Shown piece after piece: positions 50,870 through 61,625 of a DNA stretch of 64,000 bases. The DNA is from Hydractinia symbiolongicarpus (taxonomy: Eukaryota > Cnidaria > Hydrozoa > Anthoathecata > Hydractiniidae): assembly GCF_029227915.1 (NCBI RefSeq), contig NC_079876.1, forward strand, positions 39,787,828 to 39,851,827, read 5' to 3'. Both the position numbers and the translations under genes were made by a program. The first letter of the stretch is position 1. Each line of letters begins with the position of its first letter. Under the pieces are notes generated by a model that saw only the letters and a program-made list of their open reading frames with translations, was not told the origin of the DNA and did not search any database.

Positions 50870-52500
50870 TAAAAACTACAAGTCTCATGGGCTTTAGTGG
50901 TGAAATAATAATTTAAAAAATCGTTCTGGAAATGAGTTTACACCCTGGGTACTATCTTTGTATACTTTTGACTATACGGGTCGAGTCCGGGATTTACGGG
51001 AAATCGCAGGTTTTCGTTTGCCGGCGATTAAACTTCTTTTATTCAGCGTCTCATCAAAAATGAAAACAAATTTGAAAACTGCTAGTCTCATGCGTTTTAG
51101 TGGTGAAAAAATAATTTAAAAAATCGTTCGTGAAATGCGTTTACTTCCTGGGTACTTTCCTTGTATACTTTTGACTATACGGGTCGAGTCCGGGATTTAC
51201 GGGAAATCGCAGGTTTTCGTTTGCCGGCGATTAAACTTCTTTTATTCAGCGTCTCATCAAAAATGAAAACATTTCTGAAAACTACAAGTCTCATGCGTTT
51301 TAGTGTTGAAAAAATAATTTAAAAAATTGTTCGGGAAATGAGTTTACACCCTGGGTACTTTCTTTGTATACTTTTGACTATACGGGCCGAGTACCGGATT
51401 TACGGGAAGTCGCGGGTTTTCGTTTGCCGGCGATTAAACTTCTTTTATTCAGCGTCTCATCAAAAATGAAAACATTTTTAAAAACTACAAGTCTCATGGG
51501 CTTTAGTGGTGAAATAATAATTTAAAAAATCGTTCTGGAAATGAGTTTACACCCTGGGTACTTTCTTTGTATACTTTTGACTATACGGGTCGAGTCCGGG
51601 ATTTACGGGAAGTCGCGGGTTTTCGTTTGCCGGCGATTAAACTTCTTTTATTCAGCGTCTCATCAAAAATGAAAACATTTTTAAAAACTACAAGTCTCAT
51701 GGGCTTTAGTGGTGAAATAATAATTTAAAAAATCGTTCTGGAAATGAGTTTACACCCTGGGTACTATCTTTGTATACTTTTGACTATACGGGTCGAGTCC
51801 GGGATTTACGGGAAATCGCAGGTTTTCGTTTGCCGGCGATTAAACTTCTTTTATTCAGCGTCTCATCAAAAATGAAAACAAATTTGAAAACTGCTAGTCT
51901 CGTGCGTTTTAGTGGTGAAAAAATAATTTAAAAAATCGTTCGTGAAATGCGTTTACTTCCTGGGTACTTTCCTTGTATACTTTTGACTATACGGGCCGAG
52001 TCCGGGATTTACGGGAAGTCGCGGGTTTTCGTTTGCCGGCGATTAAACTTCTTTTATTCAGCGTCTCATCAAAAATGAAAACATTTTTAAAAAGTACAAG
52101 TCTCATGGGCTTTAGTGGTGAAATAATAATTTAAAAAATCGTTCTGGAAATGAGTTTACACCCTGGGTACTATCTTTGTATACTTTTGACTATACGGGTC
52201 GAGTCCGGGATTTACGGGAAATCGCAGGTTTTCGTTTGCCGGCGATTAAACTTCTTTTATTCAGCGTCTCATCAAAAATGAAAACATTTCTGAAAACTAC
52301 AAGTCTCATGCGTTTTAGTGTTGAAAAAATAATTTAAAAAATTGTTCGGGAAATGAGTTTACACCCTGGGTACTTTCTTTGTATACTTTTGACTATACGG
52401 GCCGAGTACCGGATTTACGGGAAGTCGCGGGTTTTCGTTTGCCGGCGATTAAACTTCTTTTATTCAGCGTCTCATCAAAAATGAAAACATTTTTAAAAAC
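50870..52500 (-). repeat. 4-mer and 5-mer repeats in the inverted block
   Basis: A variant reading ACTGCTAGTCTC with ACAAATTTG in place of ACATTTTTG occurs at about 51,066 and 51,878 (812 bp, 4 monomers). A variant reading GAGTACCGG with AAATTGTTCGGG occurs at about 51,271-51,400 and 52,287-52,420 (1,016 bp, 5 monomers). The forward counterpart of the first variant is near 48,025, where it is single, so the extra copies belong to the inverted arm. Confidence 0.7.
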
Positions 52501-54528
52501 TACAAGTCTCATGGGCTTTAGTGGTGAAATAATAATTTAAAAAATCGTTCTGGAAATGAGTTTACACCCTGGGTACTTTCTTTGTATACTTTTGACTATA
52601 CGGGTCGAGTCCGGGATTTACGGGAAGTCGCGGGTTTTCGTTTGCCGGCGATTAAACTTCTTTTATTCAGCGTCTCATCAAAAATGAAAACATTTTTAAA
52701 AACTACAAGTCTCATGGGCTTTAGTGGTGAAATAATAATTTAAAAAATCGTTCTGGAAATGAGTTTACACCCTGGGTACTTTCTTTGTATACTTTTGACT
52801 ATACCGGTCGAGTCCGGGATTTACGGGAAGTCGCGGGTTTTCGTTTGCCGGCGATGAAACTTCTTTTATTCAGCGTCTCATCAAAAATGAAAACATTTTT
52901 AAAAACTACAAGTCTCATGGGCTTTAGTGGTGAAATAATAATTTAAAAAATCGTTCTGGAAATGAGTTTACACCCTGGGTACTTTCTTTGTATACTTTTG
53001 ACTATACGGGTCGAGTCCGGGATTTACGGGAAGTGGCGGGTTTTCGTTTGCCGGCGATTAAACTTCTTTTATTCAGCGTCTCATCAAAAATGAAAACATT
53101 TTTAAAAACTACAAGTCTCATGGGCTTTAGTGGTGAAATAATAATTTAAAAAATCGTTCTGGAAATGAGTTTACACCCTGGGTACTTCCTTTGTATACTT
53201 TTGACTATACCGGTCGAGTCCGGGATTTACGGGAAATTGCGGGTTTTCGTTTGCCAGCTATTAAACTTTTTTTATTCAGCGTCCCATCAAAAATGAAAGC
53301 ATTTTTGAAAACTACAAGTCTCATGCGCTTTAGTGGTGAAAAAATAATATAAAAAATCGTTTTGGAAATGAGTTTACTCACAGGGTACTTTCTTTGTATA
53401 CATTCGACTATACGGGCCAAGCCCGGGATTTACGGGAAATTGCGGGTTTATGTTTGCCGGCGATTAAACCACTTTCATTAAGCGTCTCATCAAAAATGAA
53501 AACATTTCTGAAAACTACAAGTCTCATGCGTTTTAGTGTTGAAAAAATAATTGAAAAATTCGTTCGGGAAATGAGTTTACACCCTGGGTACTTTCTTTCT
53601 ATACTTTTGACTATACGGGCCGAGTCCGGGATTTACGGGAAGTCGCAGGTTTTCGTTTGCGGGCGATTAAACTTCTTTTATTCAGCGTCTCATCAAAAAT
53701 GAAAACATTTTTAAAAACTACAAGTCTCATGGGCTTTAGTGGTGAAATAATAATTTAAAAAATCGTTCTGGAAATGAGTTTACACCCTGGGTACTTTCTT
53801 TGTATACTTTTGACTATACGGGTCGAGTCCGGGATTTACGGGAAGTCGCAGGTTTTCGTTTGCCGGCGATTAAACTTCTTTTATTCAGCGTCTCATCAAA
53901 AATGAAAGCATTTTTGAAAACTACAAGTCTCATGCGTTTTAGTGGTGAAAAAATAAATTAAAAAATCGTTCGGGAAATGAGTTTACTCAGAGGGTACTTT
54001 TTTTGTATACATTCGACTATACGGGCCAAGCCCGGGATTTACGGGAAATCGCGGGTTTTCGTTTGTAGGCGATTAAACCTCTTTCATTAAGCGTCTCATC
54101 AAAAATGAAAGCATTTTTGAAAACTACAAGTCTCATTCGTTTTAGTATGAAAAAAAAATTTAAAAAATCGTTCGGGAAATGAGTTTACTCCCTGGGTACT
54201 TTCTTTGTATACTTTTGACTATACGGGCCAAGCCCGGGATTTACGGGAAATCGCGGTTTTTCGTTTGCCGGCGATTAAACTTCTTTTATTCAGCGTCTCA
54301 TCAAAAATGAAAACATTTTTGAAAACTACAAGTCTTATGCGTTTTAGTGGTGAAAAAAAAATTTAAAAAATCGTTCGGGAAATGAGTTTACTCCCTGGGT
54401 ACTTTTTTTGTATACATTCGACTATACGGGCCAAGCCCGGGATTTAGGGGAAATCGCGGGTTTTCGTTTGCCGGCGATTAAACCTCTTTCATTAAGCGTT
54501 TCATCAAAAATGAAAACATTTTTGAAAA
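52500..54528 (-). repeat. 10-monomer direct duplication (2,029 bp), copy 1
   Basis: It is collinear with 54,529-56,557 at a constant offset of 2,029 bp. Shared private variants include GGCGATGAAAC (52,851 and 54,880), GTTTGTAGGCG (54,060 and 56,090) and GTTTGCGGGCG (about 53,655 and 55,684). Similarity starts about 52,500; just upstream the two flanks differ (TTCTTTTATTCAGCG versus CTCTTTCATTAAGCG). Confidence 0.85.
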
Positions 54529-56557
54529 CTACAAGTCTCATGGGCTTTAGTGGTGAAATAATAATTTAAAAAATCGTTCTGGAAATGAGTTTACACCCTG
54601 GGTACTTTCTTTGTATACTTTTGACTATACGGGTCGAGTCCGGGATTTACGGGAAGTCGCGGGTTTTCGTTTGCCGGCGATTAAACTTCTTTTATTCAGC
54701 GTCTCATCAAAAATGAAAACATTTTTAAAAACTACAAGTCTCATGGGCTTTAGTGGTGAAATAATAATTTAAAAAATCGTTCTGGAAATGAGTTTACACC
54801 CTGGGTACTTTCTTTGTATACTTTTGACTATACCGGTCGAGTCCGGGATTTACGGGAAGTCGCGGGTTTTCGTTTGCCGGCGATGAAACTTCTTTTATTC
54901 AGCGTCTCATCAAAAATGAAAACATTTTTAAAAACTACAAGTCTCATGGGCTTTAGTGGTGAAATAATAATTTAAAAAATCGTTCTGGAAATGAGTTTAC
55001 ACCCTGGGTACTTTCTTTGTATACTTTTGACTATACGGGTCGAGTCCGGGATTTACGGGAAGTGGCGGGTTTTCGTTTGCCGGCGATTAAACTTCTTTTA
55101 TTCAGCGTCTCATCAAAAATGAAAACATTTTTAAAAACTACAAGTCTCATGGGCTTTAGTGGTGAAATAATAATTTAAAAAATCGTTCTGGAAATGAGTT
55201 TACACCCTGGGTACTTCCTTTGTATACTTTTGACTATACCGGTCGAGTCCGGGATTTACGGGAAATTGCGGGTTTTCGTTTGCCAGCTATTAAACTTTTT
55301 TTATTCAGCGTCCCATCAAAAATGAAAGCATTTTTGAAAACTACAAGTTTCATGCGCTTTAGTGGTGAAAAAATAATATAAAAAATCGTTTTGGAAATGA
55401 GTTTACTCACAGGGTACTTTCTTTGTATACATTCGACTATACGGGCCAAGCCCGGGATTTACGGGAAATTGCGGGTTTATGTTTGCCGGCGATTAAACCA
55501 CTTTCATTAAGCGTCTCATCAAAAATGAAAACATTTCTGAAAACTACAAGTCTCATGCGTTTTAGTGTTGAAAAAATAATTGAAAAATTCGTTCGGGAAA
55601 TGAGTTTACACCCTGGGTACTTTCTTTCTATACTTTTGACTATACGGGCCGAGTCCGGGATTTACGGGAAGTCGCAGGTTTTCGTTTGCGGGCGATTAAA
55701 CTTCTTTTATTCAGCGTCTCATCAAAAATGAAAACATTTTTAAAAACTACAAGTCTCATGGGCTTTAGTGGTGAAATAATAATTTAAAAAATCGTTCTGG
55801 AAATGAGTTTACACCCTGGGTACTTTCTTTGTATACTTTTGACTATACGGGTCGAGTCCGGGATTTACGGGAAGTCGCAGGTTTTCGTTTGCCGGCGATT
55901 AAACTTCTTTTATTCAGCGTCTCATCAAAAATGAAAGCATTTTTGAAAACTACAAGTCTCATGCGTTTTAGTGGTGAAAAAATAAATTAAAAAATCGTTC
56001 GGGAAATGAGTTTACTCAGAGGGTACTTTTTTTGTATACATTCGACTATACGGGCCAAGCCCGGGATTTACGGGAAATCGCGGGTTTTCGTTTGTAGGCG
56101 ATTAAACCTCTTTCATTAAGCGTCTCATCAAAAATGAAAGCATTTTTGAAAACTACAAGTCTCATTCGTTTTAGTATGAAAAAAAAATTTAAAAAATCGT
56201 TCGGGAAATGAGTTTACTCCCTGGGTACTTTCTTTGTATACTTTTGACTATACGGGCCAAGCCCGGGATTTACGGGAAATCGCGGTTTTTCGTTTGCCGG
56301 CGATTAAACTTCTTTTATTCAGCGTCTCATCAAAAATGAAAACATTTTTGAAAACTACAAGTCTTATGCGTTTTAGTGGTGAAAAAAAAATTTAAAAAAT
56401 CGTTCGGGAAATGAGTTTACTCCCTGGGTACTTTTTTTGTATACATTCGACTATACGGGCCAAGCCCGGGATTTAGGGGAAATCGCGGGTTTTCGTTTGC
56501 CGGCGATTAAACCTCTTTCATTAAGCGTTTCATCAAAAATGAAAACATTTTTGAAAA
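54529..56557 (-). repeat. 10-monomer direct duplication (2,029 bp), copy 2
   Basis: This is the second copy of the 52,500-54,528 block. A noticed difference is GTTTCATGCGC near 55,348 against GTCTCATGCGC in copy 1. Similarity continues through CAAGTCTCATG at about 56,570, then copy 2 runs into GTGTTTTAATGG where copy 1's continuation has GGCTTTAGTGG. The block lies wholly inside the inverted arm and has no second copy in the left arm, so it arose after the inversion or was lost from the left. Confidence 0.85.
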
Positions 56558-58150
56558 CTACAAGTCTCATGTGTTTTAATGGTGAAAAAATAATTTAAAA
56601 AATCGTTCGGAAAATGAGTTTACTCCCTGGGTACTTTCTTTGTATACTTTTGAATATACCGGTCGAGTCCGGGATTTACGGGAAATTGCGGGTTTTCGTT
56701 TGCCAGCTATTAAACTTTTTTTATTCAGCGTCCCATCAAAAATGAAAACATTTTTGAAAACTACAAGTCTCATGCGTTTTAGTGGTGAAATAATAATTTA
56801 AAAAATCGTTCTGGAAATGAGTTTACACCCTGGGTACTTTCTTTGTATACTTTTGACTATACGGGTCGAGTCCAGGATTTCCGGGAAGTCGCGGGTTTTC
56901 GTTTGCCGGCGATTAAACTTCTTTTATTCAGCGTCTCATCAAAAATGAAAGCATTTTTGAAAACTACAAGTCTCATTCGTTTTAGTATGAAAAAAAAATT
57001 TAAAAAATCGTTCGGGAAATGAGTTTACTCCCTGGGTACTTTCTTTGTATACTTTTGACTATACGGGCCAAGCCCGGGATTTACGGGAAATCGCGGTTTT
57101 TCGTTTGCCGGCGATTAAACTTCTTTTATTCAGCGTCTCATCAAAAATGAAAACATTTTTGAAAACTACAAGTCTTATGCGTTTTAGTGGTGAAAAAATA
57201 ATTTAAAAAATCGTTCTGGAAATGAGTTTACTCGCAGGGTACTTTCTTTGTATATATTCGACTATACGGGCCAAGCCCAGGATTTACGGAAAATCGCGGG
57301 TTTTCGTTTGCCGGCGATTAAACCTCTTTTATTCAGCGTCTCATCAAAAATGAAAACATTTTTGAAAACTACAAGTCTCATGTGTTTTAGTGGTGAAAAA
57401 ATAATTTAAAAAATCGTTCATGCAATGACTTTACACCCTGGGTACTTTCTTTGTATACTTTTGACTATAAGGCCGAGTCCAGGATTTACGGGAAGTCATG
57501 GGTTTTCGTTTGCCGGCGAATAAACTTCTTTTATTCAGCGTCTCATCAAAAATGAAAACATTTTTAAAAACTACAAGTCTCATGCGTTTTAGTGGTGAAA
57601 AAAAAATTTAAAAAATCGTTCGGGAAATGAGTTTACTCCCTGGATACTTTTTTTGTATACATTCGACTATACGGGCCAAGCCCGGGATTTAGGGGAAATC
57701 GCGGGTTTTCGTTTGCCGGCGATTAAACCTCTTTCATTAAGCGTCTCATCAAAAATGAAAACATTTTTGAAAACTACAAGTCTCATGTGTTTTAATGGTG
57801 AAAAAATAATTTAAAAAATCGTTCGGAAAATGAGTTTACTCCCTGGGTACTTTCTTTGTATACTTTTGACTATACCGGTCGAGTCCGGGATTTACGGGAA
57901 ATTGCGGGTTTTCGTTTGCCAGCTATTAAACTTTTTTTATTCAGCGTCCCATCAAAAATGAAAACATTTTTGAAAACTACAAGTCTCATGCGTTTTAGTG
58001 GTGAAATAATAATTTAAAAAATCGTTCTGGAAATGAGTTTACACCCTGGGTACTTTCTTTGTATACTTTTGACTATACGGGTCGAGTCCGGGATTTCCGG
58101 GAAGTCGCGGGTTTTCGTTTGCCGGCGATTAAACTTCTTTTATTCAGCGT
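56558..58150 (-). repeat. Inverted monomers of the ACCGGT subfamily
   Basis: About eight reverse-oriented monomers. Two carry the CTATACCGGTCGAG / CCAGCTATTAAAC subfamily marks (about 56,655-56,715 and 57,870-57,930). Copies near 57,414-57,480 carry GTTCATGCAATG and CTATAAGGCC. The same pair of rare variants occurs in forward orientation at about 63,720-63,780, linking this part to the right-hand forward block. Confidence 0.72.
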
Positions 58151-58154
58151 CTCA

Positions 58155-59780
58155 TCAAAAATGAAAGCATTTTTGAAAACTACAAGTCTCATGCGTTTTA
58201 GTGGTGAAAAAATAAATTAAAAAATCGTTCGGGAAATGAGTTTACTCACAGGGTACTTTTTTTGTATACATTCGACTATACGGGCCAAGCCCGGGATTTA
58301 CGGGAAATCGCGGGTTTTCGTTTGTAGGCGATTAAACCTCTTTCATTAAGCGTCTCATCAAAAATGAAAGCATTTTTGAAAACTACAAGTCTCATGCGTT
58401 TTAGTATAAAAAAAAAAATTTAAAAAATCGTTCGGGAAATGAGTTTACTCCCTGGGTACTTTCTTTGTATACTTTTGACTATACGGGCCAAGCCCGGGAT
58501 TTACGGGAAATCGCGGTTTTTCGTTTGCCGGCGATTAAACTTCTTTTATTCAGCGTCTCATCAAAAATGAAAACATTTTTGAAAACTACAAGTCTTATGC
58601 GTTTTAGTGGTGAAAAAATAATTTAAAAAATCGTTCTGGAAATGAGTTTACTCGCAGGGTACTTTCTTTGTATATATTCGACTATACGGGCCAAGCCCGG
58701 GATTTACGGAAAATCGCGGGTTTTCGTTTGCCGGCGATTAAACCTCTTTTATTCAGCGTCTCATCAAAAATGAAAACATTTTTGAAAACTACAAGTCTCA
58801 TGTGTTTTAGTGGTGAAAAAATAATTTAAAAAATCGTTCATGCAATGAGTTTACACCCTGGGTACTTTCTTTGTATACTTTTGACTATACGGGTCGAGTC
58901 CGGGATTTCCGGGAAGTCGCGGGTTTTCGTTTGCCGGCGATTAAACTTCTTTTGTTCAGCGTCTCATCAAAAATGAAAGCATTTTTGAAAACTACAAGTC
59001 TCATGCGTTTTAGTGGTGAAAAAATAAATTAAAAAATCGTTCGGGAAATGAGTTTACTCACAGGGTACTTTTTTTGTATACATTCGACTATACGGGCCAA
59101 GCCCGGGATTTACGGGAAATCGCGGGTTTTCGTTTGTAGGCGATTAAACCTCTTTCATTAAGCGTCTCATCAAAAATGAAAGCATTTTTGAAAACTACAA
59201 GTCTCATGCGTTTTAGTATAAAAAAAAAAATTTAAAAAATCGTTCGGGAAATGAGTTTACTCCCTGGGTACTTTCTTTGTATACTTTTGACTATACGGGC
59301 CAAGCCCGGGATTTACGGGAAATCGCGGTTTTTCGTTTGCCGGCGATTAAACTTCTTTTATTCAGCGTCTCATCAAAAATGAAAACATTTTTGAAAACTA
59401 CAAGTCTTATGCGTTTTAGTGGTGAAAAAATAATTTAAAAAATCGTTCTGGAAATGAGTTTACTCGCAGGGTACTTTCTTTGTATATATTCGACTATACG
59501 GGCCAAGCCCGGGATTTACGGAAAATCGCGGGTTTTCGTTTGCCGGCGATTAAACCTCTTTTATTCAGCGTCTCATCAAAAATGAAAACATTTTTGAAAA
59601 CTACAAGTCTCATGTGTTTTAGTGGTGAAAAAATAATTTAAAAAATCGTTCATGAAATGAGTTTACACCCTGGGTACTTTCTTTGTATACTTTTGACTAT
59701 ACAGCCGAGTCCAGGATTTACGGGAAGTCATGGGTTTTCGTTTGCCGGCGAATAAACTTCTTTTATTCAGCGTCTCATCA
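58155..59780 (-). repeat. 4-mer duplication (812 bp x 2) in the inverted block
   Basis: The marker GTTTGTAGGCG is at 58,321 and 59,133, 812 bp apart. Around each lies the same order: a copy with AATAAATTAAAAAATCG, the GTAGGCG copy, a copy with GTATAAAAAAAAAAA, one with AAATCGCGGTTTTTCG, and one with TATATATTCG and TACGGAAAATCG. Single-base differences between the copies include TTTTATTCAGCG versus TTTTGTTCAGCG. Confidence 0.78.
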
Positions 59781-60129
59781 AAAATGAAAACATTTTTAAA
59801 AACTACAAGTCTCATGCGTTTTAGTGGTGAAAAAAAAATTTAAAAAATCGTTCGGGAAATGAGTTTACTCCCTGGGTACTTTCTTTGTATACATTCGACT
59901 ACACGGGCCAAGCCCGGGATTTAGGGGAAATCGCGGGTTTTCGTTTGCCGGCGATTAAACCTCTTTCATTAAGCGTCTCATCAAAAATGAAAACATTTTT
60001 GAAAACTACAAGTCTCATGTGTTTTAATGGTGAAAAAATAATTTAAAAAATCGTTCGGAAAATGAGTTTACTCCCTGGGTACTTTCTTTGTATACTTTTG
60101 ACTATACCGGTCGAGTCCGGGATTTACGG

Positions 60130-60150
60130 GAAATTGCGGGTTTATTTCAC
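60130..60150. other. Inversion junction 2: return to forward orientation
   Basis: The reverse-complement monomer runs to AAATTGCGGGTTT at about 60,131-60,143, and the next bases, ATTTCACCACTAAAGCCC, are forward. The left side is part of an ACCGGT-subfamily monomer equivalent to about 44,040 in the left arm. The right side continues like about 39,480. Only 2-4 bases (TT/TTA) can be assigned to either side, so the join has little or no homology, and the two partners join at non-equivalent monomer positions. Confidence 0.85.
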
Positions 60151-61625
60151 CACTAAAGCCCATGAGACTTGTAGTTTTTAAAAATGTTTTCATTTTTGAT
60201 GAGACGCCGAATAAAAGAAGTTTAATCGCCGGCAAACGTAAACCCGCGACTTCCCGTAAATCCCGGACTCGGCCGGTATAGTCAAAAGTATACAAAGAAA
60301 GTACCCAGGGAGTAAACCCATTTCCCGAACGATTTTTTAAATTATATTTTCACCACTAAAACGCATGAGACTTGTAGTTTTCAAAAATGTTTTCATTTTC
60401 GATGAGACGCTGAATAAAAGAAGTTTAATCTCCGGCAAACGAAAACCTGCGATTTCCCGAAAATCCCGGACTCGGCCCGTATAGTCAAAAGTATACAAAG
60501 ATAGTACCCAGGGTGTAAACTCATTTCCAGAACGATTTTTTAAATTATTATTTCACCACTAAAGCCCATGAGACTTGTAGTTTTTAAAAATGTTTTCATT
60601 TTTGATGAGACGCTGAATAAAAGAAGTTTAATCGCCGGCAAACGAAAACCCGCGACTTCCCGTAAATCCCGGACTCGGCCCGTATAGTCAAAGGTATACA
60701 AAGAAAGTACCCAGGGTGTAAACTCATTTCCCGAACGATTTTTTAAATTATTTTTTCAACACTAAAACGCATGAGACTTGTAGTTTTCAGAAATGTTTTT
60801 ATTTTTGATGAGACGCTTAATGAAAGTGGTTTAATCGCCGGCAAACATAAACCCGCGATTTCCCGTAAATCCCGGGCTTGGCCTGTATAGTCGAATGTAT
60901 ACAAAGAAAGTACCCTGTGAGTAAACTCATTTCCAGAACGATTTTTTATATTATTTTTTCACCACTAAAACGCATGAGACTTGTAGTTTTCAAAAATGTT
61001 TTCATTTTTGATGGGACGCTGAATAAAAAAAGTTTAATAGCTGGCAAACGAAAACCCGCAATTTCCCGTAAATCCCGGACTCGACCGGTATAGTCAAAAG
61101 TATACAAAGAAAGTACCCAGGGAGTAAACTCATTTTCCGAACGATTTTTTAAATTATTTTTTCACCACTAAAACGCATGAGACTTGTAGTTTTCAAAAAT
61201 GTTTTCATTTTTGATGAGACGCTTAATGAAAGAGATTTAATCGCCGGCAAACGAAAACCAGCGATTTCCCCTAAGTCCCGGGCTTGGCCCGTGTAGTCGA
61301 ATGTACACAAAGAAAGTACCCAGGGAGTAAACTCATTTTCCGAACGATTTTTTAAATTTTTTTTTCACCACTAAAACGCATGAGACTTGTAGTTTTTAAA
61401 AATGTTTTCATTTTTGATGAGACGCTGAATAAAAGAAGTTTATTCGCCGGCAAACGAAAACCCATGACTTCCCGTAAATCCTGGACTCGGCCCGTATAGT
61501 CAAAAGTATACAAAGAAAGTACCCAGGGTGCAAACTCATTTCCAAAACGATTTTTTATATTATTTTTTCACCACTAAAACGCATGAGACTTGTAGTTTTC
61601 AAAAATGTTTTCATTTTTGATGGGA
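60142..61625 (+). repeat. Right forward block, copy of ~39.5-40.7 kb
   Basis: About seven forward monomers. From about 60,144 to 61,350 the order matches 39,480-40,690 at an offset of 20,664 bp, including the rare GTAAACCCATTTCCC (39,647 and 60,311), TTATATTTTCACC, ATTTTCGATGAG with TTTAATCTCCGGC, and GGCAAACATAAACCC. After that it resembles 41,575-42,000. With the left arm and the inverted block it makes a forward-inverted-forward arrangement. Confidence 0.78.

Larger units (their letters stand above)
49860..60141 (-). repeat. Inverted block of the satellite array (~10.3 kb)
   Basis: All monomers here read in reverse complement: GCCGGCGATTAAAC instead of GTTTAATCGCCGGC. It is the only part of the window in this orientation. 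The block corresponds to ~44,040-49,250 reversed, plus about 5.07 kb (roughly 25 monomers) of additional tandem copies created or retained in this arm. These include a 2,029-bp duplication (52,500-56,557), 4-mer repeats near 51.1-51.9 kb and 58.2-59.8 kb, and a 5-mer repeat near 51.27 and 52.29 kb. Arm divergence by scattered substitutions argues against a simple chimeric-read artefact. Confidence 0.88.

Noticed and set aside
49851-60141. Inverted block as an assembly or chimeric-read artefact
   Set aside because: Not fully excluded. However, the arms differ by scattered substitutions and by about 25 monomers of private duplications, and the first junction has a specific microhomology footprint, none of which a simple fold-back read would give. 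Raw reads are needed to settle it.
49860-60141. Inverted block as a mobile element with terminal inverted repeats
   Set aside because: Its interior is only satellite monomers, there is no transposase frame, and its two ends lie at different positions in the monomer with no target-site duplication.
1147-61093. Dozens of open frames of 60-121 codons on both strands, many encoding near-identical peptides (for example ones containing YTFDYTG or ECIQRKY)
   Set aside because: They are the same satellite monomer read in two or three frames. They occur on both strands over the same bases, end within one or two monomers because 203 is not a multiple of 3, and switch strand with the inversion. No ribosome-binding or promoter context, domain or codon-like conservation is visible.
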